A stretch of 64,000 nt of DNA, from the NCBI GenBank assembly GCA_963740675.1, contig CAVUFS010000005.1, positions 214,692-278,691 of the forward strand, written 5' to 3'. The position numbers and the translations under genes were made by a program. This document shows positions 58,400 through 64,000 of this stretch, piece by piece. How positions within the stretch are numbered: position 1 is the first letter of the stretch; each line of letters starts with the position of its first letter. The DNA is from CAIKMD01 sp963740675. Its GTDB lineage: Bacteria > Pseudomonadota > Alphaproteobacteria > ATCC43930 > CGMCC-115725. A model generated the notes under the pieces. The model did not search any database and had not been told where the DNA came from. It saw nothing but the letters and a program-made list of their open reading frames with translations.

Positions 58400-59344
58400 A
58401 TGGCGACGGATCATCGATCCTCGTCACCGGCGGCGCCGGCTATCTCGGTTCGATTCTGGTGCCCGAACTGCTCGCGGCCGGCCACAAGGTCACGGTGCTG
58501 GACAATTTCATGTTCCATCAGAACAGCCTCGCCGCGGTCTGCGCACTGCCGAATTTCTCGGTCGTCAACGGCGATGCGCGGCAGGACGACACGCTACGCC
58601 CGCTGGTGAAGGAGGCGGATGACATCTTCCCGCTGGCGGCCCTCGTCGGCGCGCCGCTCTGCGAGAAAGATCCGGTCGGCGCGACGACGATCAATCGCGA
58701 CGCCGTGGCGACGCTCTGCAAAGCTGATGGGCCGCGACCAGCGGATGATCATCCCGATCACCAACAGCGGCTACGGCGTCGGCGAGAAGGGCAAGTTCTG
58801 TACCGAGGAAACGCCGCTGCGCCCGATATCGCTGTACGGCACGGCCAAGGTCGAGGCCGAGAAGATCGCGCTCGAGCGCGGCAACGCGATCAGCTTCCGG
58901 CTCGCCACCGTGTTCGGCATGGCGCCGCGCATGCGCATCGATCTGCTGGTCAATGATTTCGTCTATCGCGCCGTCAACGATCGGGCCGTCGTGCTGTTCG
59001 AGGCGCACTTCAAGCGCAATTACATCCACATCCGCGACGTGGCCCGCGCTTTCATGCATGGCGATGGCGAATTTCGAGACGATGAAGGGCGGGCCCTACA
59101 ATGTCGGCCTGTCCGACGCCAATCTGTCGAAGGCCGAGCTGTGCGAGCGCATCAAGAAGCAGCTGCCGCGCTTCGTCTTCTCGAGGCGGCGATCGGCGAA
59201 GATCCGGACAAGCGCGACTACATCGTCTCCAACGCGAAGATCGAAGGCACCGGCTTCCAGCCCGCCTTCTCCCTCGATGCCGGGATCACCGAACTGATCA
59301 AGGGCTATCGCATGCTCCGCAATACGGTCTATGGCAATATCTGA
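58400..59344 (+). pseudogene. NAD-dependent sugar epimerase/dehydratase, several frameshifts
   Basis: CAGGAG precedes the ATG at 58400. The Rossmann motif is ILVTGGAGYLGSILVPELLA, then VTVLDNFMFHQNSLAAVCAL. The extended-SDR catalytic elements are ITNSGYGVGEKGKFC and SLYGTAKVEAEKIAL (Tyr-x-x-x-Lys). IRDVARAFMH and GPYNVGLSDANLSKAELCER complete the C-terminal domain. Breaks occur near 58413, 58720, 59065 and 59180. About 310 residues when joined. It would epimerise, dehydrate or reduce a nucleotide sugar, probably following the RfbH-like step. Confidence 0.8.
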
Positions 59345-59347
59345 TCT

Positions 59348-60311
59348 GTGAACGATTTTCGCGACGATCTGCCGACGATCACGATCTTAACGCCGTGCCT
59401 CAACCCGGGGCCGTATATCGTTGCCGCCGTCGATAGCGTTCGCCGCCAGAATTATCCCAAGATCGAGCACATCATCCTGGATGCCGTGTCGAGCGACGGT
59501 AGCCTTTCCGCGCTGAAAGAGACCGGCGGCCTGCGCATCGTAAGCGAACCGGACGATGGCAGTCACGACGCCATGAACAAGGGCTTGCGCATTGCCAATG
59601 GCGAGATCATCGGCTTTCTCAACACCGACGATTTTTACGGCGACCGCATCTTGCTCGATGTCGCCAACGCGTTTGCCGCCGATCCCGCCCTCGATATCGT
59701 TGCCGTCGGAACAGTCGTGTTCGAGGAAGGCGCCAGTGGGGACCGGCGGCTCCTGGCCGCACGCGATCACAGCCGCGCCGACAGCCTCTGGTTTTCAGAG
59801 CTGGCCTTTGGTGCGTCCGGTTTCAACGGGCGCTTTTTCCGGCGTCGCGTGTTCGAACGCTTCGGCAATTTCGACGTGAAATATGATTTTTCCGCCGACC
59901 GCGATTTTCTTAACCGGCTCGCACTCTCGGACGCGAAACGTCTCACTCTACCGCGCTTCGGGTATTTCTATCGCTCGCATCTCTGGCTCCCGCACGCTCA
60001 ACGCCGACAAGCGCAATGCCGAAGCGTTCGCCGACGAGCATCGTATCCAGGCCTTCGCCTTCGCGGAGCGCGCACCGGCATCCGAGCGGCCTCTCTATCT
60101 GGCCTGGCATGCATTCAGCGGCGCAAAACAGTGCTATCTCGCGGCAAAACGCGGACGGCTCGATACCGCGCTCACGGTTGCACTGAAAATGACGGGAGAC
60201 GATTGGCTCTGGCCATTCCGGTTACCGCTTGCCCTGCGCGAACGCCGCGAGGGTTCGGATCGGCAGAGGAAGCTTTCGACCGCTGCCTATCGTAGCACGC
60301 CGTCAGACTGA
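59348..60311 (+). CDS. Glycosyltransferase family 2 (one frameshift)
   Basis: The GTG at 59348 starts a GT-A glycosyltransferase: ITILTPCLNPGPYIVAAVDS, IEHIILDAVSSDGSLSALKE, GSHDAMNKGLRIANGEIIGF, LNTDDFYGD with the DxD-type TDD, and FSADRDFLNRLALSDAKRLT. A frameshift near 59985 precedes the tail NADKRNAEAFADEHRIQAFA, which ends at 60311. About 320 residues. It would add one sugar to the growing glycan. It converges with and overlaps the kinase gene by 9 bases. Confidence 0.85.
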
Positions 60312-61298
60312 CGGCACGGGGGGGGGGAAGCCTTCTTCATCGAAATCGAAGTCGACATGAACGAGCTGCGATAACCGCTCGCGTACGCGGGCGCGGGCAG
60401 TACCGGTTCGACCACAAAGACAATGAACCCCCCGCCGCCAGCGCCAAGCAGCTTGCCGCCGACCGCGCCAGCGTCGCGGCCTGCCTCGTAGATCGCGTCA
60501 ATCTTGTCGTTGGAGACGCCATCCGCGAGGCGGCGCTTCATGCGCCAGCTTTCGTCGAGCAGCCTGCCGAGTTCGAGAGGTCGGCTGCCGCGGATCGCGA
60601 ACGATGCCGATCGCCTGATCGACCATCGCGTGCATCGTTCTCAGCTCGAAACCGCGCCGGTCGATATTGTCGATCTGGTTCTGCGCAAACTCCGTCGCGA
60701 GGACGGGAAAAGCCGGTGAAGAATAGCATCAATGATTGGCGCAATTCATCGCGGCGCTCGCTTCCAAGATCGATCGGGGTCACCGCGATCGCGCCGTCGC
60801 GCGAAAAGTCGATGCGGTTGAGACCGCCATGGGCAGCCCAAAGCTGATCCTGGCACCCAACCGCTTCCTTGATCACATCCTGCTCTATGTGGATGGCACG
60901 ACAACCGAGTTCAGCAGCCCCAACCGTTTCGCCGCGAAACACATAGAGCGCCTTCAGAAGGCCGACGGTGAACGAACTGCTGGAGCCGAGCCCAGAGCGA
61001 GCCGGCAAATCAGCATCGTGATGAATTTCGAGTCCCTGTTCGATCGCCATATCAGACAACACGCCGCGGACGGCGGGGTGCTGGATATCCGCGATCTCAC
61101 GGACGGTTTCGATCTTAAAATAGACAATCCGGTGCCGGTGCTCAAAAAAGGGCGGCAACGCGCGCACGCTGATGTAGCAATACTTATTGATCGCGGCGCC
61201 AAACACGGCACCGCCATGCTCGCGAAACCAGCGCGGATAATCGGTTCCACCCCGAATAAAGACACTCGAAAGGGTGTGCGACTAATAAAAAGGGACAC
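60303..61298 (-). pseudogene. GHMP-family sugar kinase, HddA-like, several frameshifts
   Basis: The GTG at 61298 reads ISRTPFRVSLFG, then one base is missing before GGGTDYPRWFREHGGAVFGA. GHMP motif 2 is PARSGLGSSSSFTVGLLKAL and motif 3 GGKLLGAGGGGFIVFVVEP. RTPFRVSFFGGGTDYPxW is characteristic of the D-glycero-D-manno-heptose 7-phosphate 1-kinase HddA family. Breaks lie near 61250, 60690 and 60385. The end DFDFDEEGFPPPVPSV includes a 10-base G run (plus strand 60318-60327). It phosphorylates a heptose at C1 ahead of nucleotide activation. Confidence 0.78.
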
Positions 61299-61332
61299 TG
61301 GCTCTTCTCAAAATCTTCGGAACCTAAGCGGA

Positions 61333-62084
61333 TTAAGTATCAGGATCGAATATTCTATCAGCCGACGCAAGCAACTCTGGCGTTCCTATATCAACAAAAG
61401 GATATGTTCCTGTCAAAGCAGCCAGAGAACCAGGCGGTAATTGCTCAAATATATCATGCTCAAGCGAGCGAGCGTTACCGCCAGCGATCGTGTCGAGCAA
61501 CCTCGCCGACAAGACGTCGACCCCGGCGTTGATCATCGCTCTTTCATGCCCCGTTCGGCACTCTTCTCGCGAAAGCCCGTGATCCGTCCGGCGGGGTCGA
61601 GTTCGACCCGTCCAAAGCGCGCGGCATCGTCAACCTCGACACGAAGAACGTACCAGCACCACTGGCGATAGCCGCGCTGGTCGCGCACGCGGTTGCCCGG
61701 GGACGACCTGGACGAAGCTGTCACCATTCAAAACCAGCACGGGATCGGTCGCGAGTGCATGCCGCGCAAAGCGAACAGCGCCTGCCGTTCCAAGCGGCTC
61801 GGGCTCGACGATCGTCGTGATTTTCAGATCGGGAAACGCGTTCCCGGCGAGGGAATCGATGCACCGCATCAGAGCGATAGCCGAGACCGAGAACAATGTG
61901 TTGCGCGCCGAACCGTCCCATCCATCGAAGCAGGTGATGGAGATAGGGACGCCCTGCCACAGGTGCGAGCACCTTCGGAAGATCGGGAACCGTCGGACGA
62001 AGCCGCGTACCGAGGCCACCGGCTTGAGAAAATCAGAACATCGGTGGACTGGAGGCACGTCGCGTTATCGCGCCCAAGCGTCAT
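61333..62084 (-). pseudogene. Sugar nucleotidyltransferase, HddC-like, several frameshifts
   Basis: The ATG at 62084 overlaps the stop of the radical SAM gene (ATGA). Joined pieces: GGLGTRLRPTVPDLPKVLAP (the nucleotide-binding G-x-G-T-R-L-R-P-x-T motif), VAGRPYLHHLLRWMG, ITTIVEPEPLGTAGAVRFAR, DPVLVLNGDSFVQV (catalytic Asp), RFGRVELDPAGRITGFREKS, AGVDVLSARLLDTIAGG and the end PFVDIGTPELLASADRIF. Breaks lie near 62020, 61880, 61715 and 61655. It would make an NDP-heptose, likely GDP, as partner of the HddA-like kinase. Confidence 0.78.
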
Positions 62085-63614
62085 GCCGCAGGCGCAGCTG
62101 CAGAAATGTCGCTGCCGCCATCCGGTTCTTCAAAAATCCGGCGCCGCAATTTGTGCCGGGCCATGCGCTCGACGTGCCGACGCGTCCCCTGCACCATCCG
62201 AACCTCGCGACCATGTCAGAAATTCACTTGCTCGCAAAATAAGTGTCGAATGCCTGATCGCGGAACCGGAGCACGGTCGCAGACGAGACTTTCTCTGTCG
62301 GCAGCGGCAGGCAATCGTGGCTGTGTTGCGAGAACCCGCTCCAATGCTCCGGCAAGGGCCAACCTTTCTCGATCGCCATGCTGTAGAGCGGCGATCCCGG
62401 ATAGGCCATGGCCGAATAGAAATTCGCGAATTCGCAGTTCAGCTCCAGCGCAAGATCGAGTGTTTCGCGCATCGTGCGCTCGTCATCATCGGGAAGGCCG
62501 AAGATGAAATTGCCGATCACGCTGATGCCGGCGCCTCTGGATCTGACGAACGACCTCGATGATCTCGCTTTGCGAAAAGGATTTCTCGGCGCCGTCGCGA
62601 ACGTGCTCGCTACCGAACTCGATCCCAAGCGCAAGCCAGCGGATTCCGGCTTTGCGCAGCTTCTCGAGCAGATGCGGCTTGACCGTATCGACACGCGCAT
62701 AGGCCCAGATGTTGAGCCCATAATTACGCGCGATCAATTCGTCGCACAGCGCGAGAACGTGACGCTCGTTCAGCACGAACATCTCGTCGATGATCTTAAT
62801 CGTCTTAACACCGTATTTGTTGTGCATGCAGATCGATCTCTTCAGCAACGGCTTTCGGACTGCGCATGCGGTATCGGTTCGTACCGAATGGCGCATTGAT
62901 GCAACAGAAACTGCATTTATACAGGACAGCCGAGCGAGGTGTAGATCGACGCGTAGGGCTGACGCATCCCCAAATCGTCGAAGCAATGCCAGTTATGCGC
63001 CCGATACTTTTCCATCGGCAGCAGATCCCAGGCATTGCCGTGGAGATCCTGATCGAGATCCTTGATCAGTGTCGGTGAGGAGATTGTTGAGGATATCGTC
63101 TCCATCGCGCCAAACAAGTCCCGGCACTCCCGACAGTACGTCCGGCGCCGGCTGAGCCAAGCGCGGTCAGCAGCGCGTGGATCGTGACCGGACCTTCGCT
63201 GTTACAGGCAAAATCGACGACCTCTTCGCGCAGCGTGCGCTCTGGCAGAGCCGCGACATGGCCGCCGGCAATGATGATCGGTGTATCCGGCGCCGCATCC
63301 TTGATCGCGCGACATGTCGGCCCTGCGAGAGCCGCCATTTGCTGCGTGGACGCCGAGGGCTGATGCCCGAAGACGATCATGCCGACGAGCCGTGGCTTAC
63401 GACGCGCAACTTCTTGCGCGACACGCTCCATGCCCCAGCCCTCGGCCTCAGAATCGATCATGGCAACCGAATGGCCGCGGTCGCGGACATAGCCCGCGAT
63501 CAGGCGACACCAAAGCGGCGGCTCGACCGCCGTCAGCTCCTCGCCGAGATTCTGATAGATCTTTTCGCGGCCTCCCGGATTGATCAGCAAAAGATCGAGA
63601 TCGACCGATGCCAT
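62081..63614 (-). pseudogene. B12-binding radical SAM protein (BchE-type architecture), several frameshifts
   Basis: The ATG at 63614 starts MASVDLDLLLINPGGREKIY. The B12-binding domain (PPLWCRLIAGYVRDRGHSVA, LVGMIVFGHQPSASTQQM, IIIAGGHVAALPERTL) is followed by the radical SAM cluster motif CPYKCSFC and the domain body KTIKIIDEMFVLNERHVLAL, LEKLRKAGIRWLALGIEFGS, ISVIGNFIFGLPDDDERTMR, FANFYSAMAYPGSPLYSMAI. The tail TRRHVERMARHKLRRRIFEE ends at 62081. Breaks near 63100, 62935, 62820, 62545 and 62222. Typical reactions are methylation or ring changes on unreactive carbons. The substrate here may be a sugar or lipid of the glycan. Confidence 0.78.
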
Positions 63615-63694
63615 GCGCGATTCCCTGCCCCGGTTATGCCATTTGTCTACTCGATTTTCGAGGTGCCAGCAACGATGGTGCAGACAAGCAGCCG

Positions 63695-64000
63695 CTAAAC
63701 CACGATGATTCCGTCGTCCTCGCGCGAGCGGCGGAACATCGAGATGATACCGCACCCAAAGGCTGCTCGGTACGATCACGTAACCGTCTCCGCGCGCACG
63801 GTCCGATGACATGGGCGAGATCTTCACCCCGATAACGATGAGCCGAAGCCCGCAACGCGGGAAGCAAACCCAAGAAACCCGAGCAGCCGGACCGTTCCCA
63901 GCACAATACGGCTTTTGTGCACGATCGTCGTAGGACGCCCTGCCGCAACACCCGCAATCTCAGTCAAAACGCAGAGGAGGTTGCGAATAGGATTGCACAA
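63695..64000 (-). CDS. C-terminal part of an unidentified gene (partial, frameshifted)
   Basis: A frame entering from the right edge reads NPIRNLLCVLTEIAGVAAGR, PTTIVHKSRIVLGTVRLLG, GFASRVAGFGSSLSG, stopping at 63824. Another frame carries FGCGIISMFRRSREDDGIIV and stops near 63695. Hydrophobic segments followed by a charged end suggest a membrane protein, perhaps a glycan enzyme, but the family is not recognisable. Its strand matches the radical SAM gene downstream. Confidence 0.35.

Noticed and set aside
63624..64000. Firm identification of the gene at the right edge
   Set aside because: Frames change at least twice and the hydrophobic pieces do not carry a recognisable family motif.

Overview
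The window looks like a chromosomal segment of an alphaproteobacterium, probably of the order Hyphomicrobiales or a close relative. The evidence is the high-GC coding style, the alphaproteobacterial small-gene families, a transglutaminase-like cysteine peptidase (BTLCP), DUF2325 and DUF6496 proteins, a CoxG homologue and ModE-type operators. About 75 genes or gene remnants can be supported. I could not run homology searches, so all family names come from motifs, architecture and memory.

Layout. 0-9.5 kb holds a partial NMT1/THI5-type periplasmic binding protein, a cupin, a ModA-like binding protein divergent from a DUF2325 protein with a ModE-like box between them, several small genes, DUF202 and DUF1622 membrane proteins, a methyltransferase and an arylsulfatase. 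9.8-21 kb is a mosaic of single genes: CoxG behind a near-perfect ModE box, MsrA, TrmO/TsaA, a secreted cytochrome-c-like protein with one frameshift, a LuxR regulator, BTLCP, MaoC, MAPEG, and an HxlR/NTF2 divergent pair. 21-29 kb carries a MarR regulator, an unknown protein with Glu/His metal-site motifs, and ABC uptake genes of the NMT1/Ssu type. 29-36 kb has an XRE regulator, DoxX, a flavin monooxygenase, small secreted proteins, a fumarylacetoacetase-family hydrolase and a secreted phosphodiesterase/phosphatase.

36-40 kb holds a two-component system beside a 32-bp perfect palindrome, and a large secreted propeller-like protein. 40.6-51.4 kb is a nearly complete type II secretion (T2SS) locus built as two convergent operons: gspE-F-H-I-J-L-M-C/N on the plus strand, and an unnamed gene-gspG-D-K on the minus strand. 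No prepilin peptidase is present. The exported proteins at 34.5-40.3 kb are reasonable substrate candidates.

51.6-53.6 kb is a small decayed mobile region: an orphan AbiEi-type antitoxin and a gutted serine recombinase abutting the 3' end of tRNA-Lys(CTT). 53.8-64 kb is a surface-polysaccharide locus: O-antigen ligase, a thiamine-diphosphate (TPP) E1 alpha/beta pair, an RfbH-like PLP enzyme whose lysine is replaced by histidine, a sugar epimerase, a glycosyltransferase, a heptose-type kinase and nucleotidyltransferase, and a B12-binding radical SAM enzyme. This combination suggests a branched or deoxygenated sugar and is the most interesting system here.

Data-quality note. Many reading frames are broken by single-base indels that restore a well-conserved frame. 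They are densest from 57.8 kb to the end and absent from the 10-kb T2SS block. Frameshifted genes are therefore described as reconstructed products.
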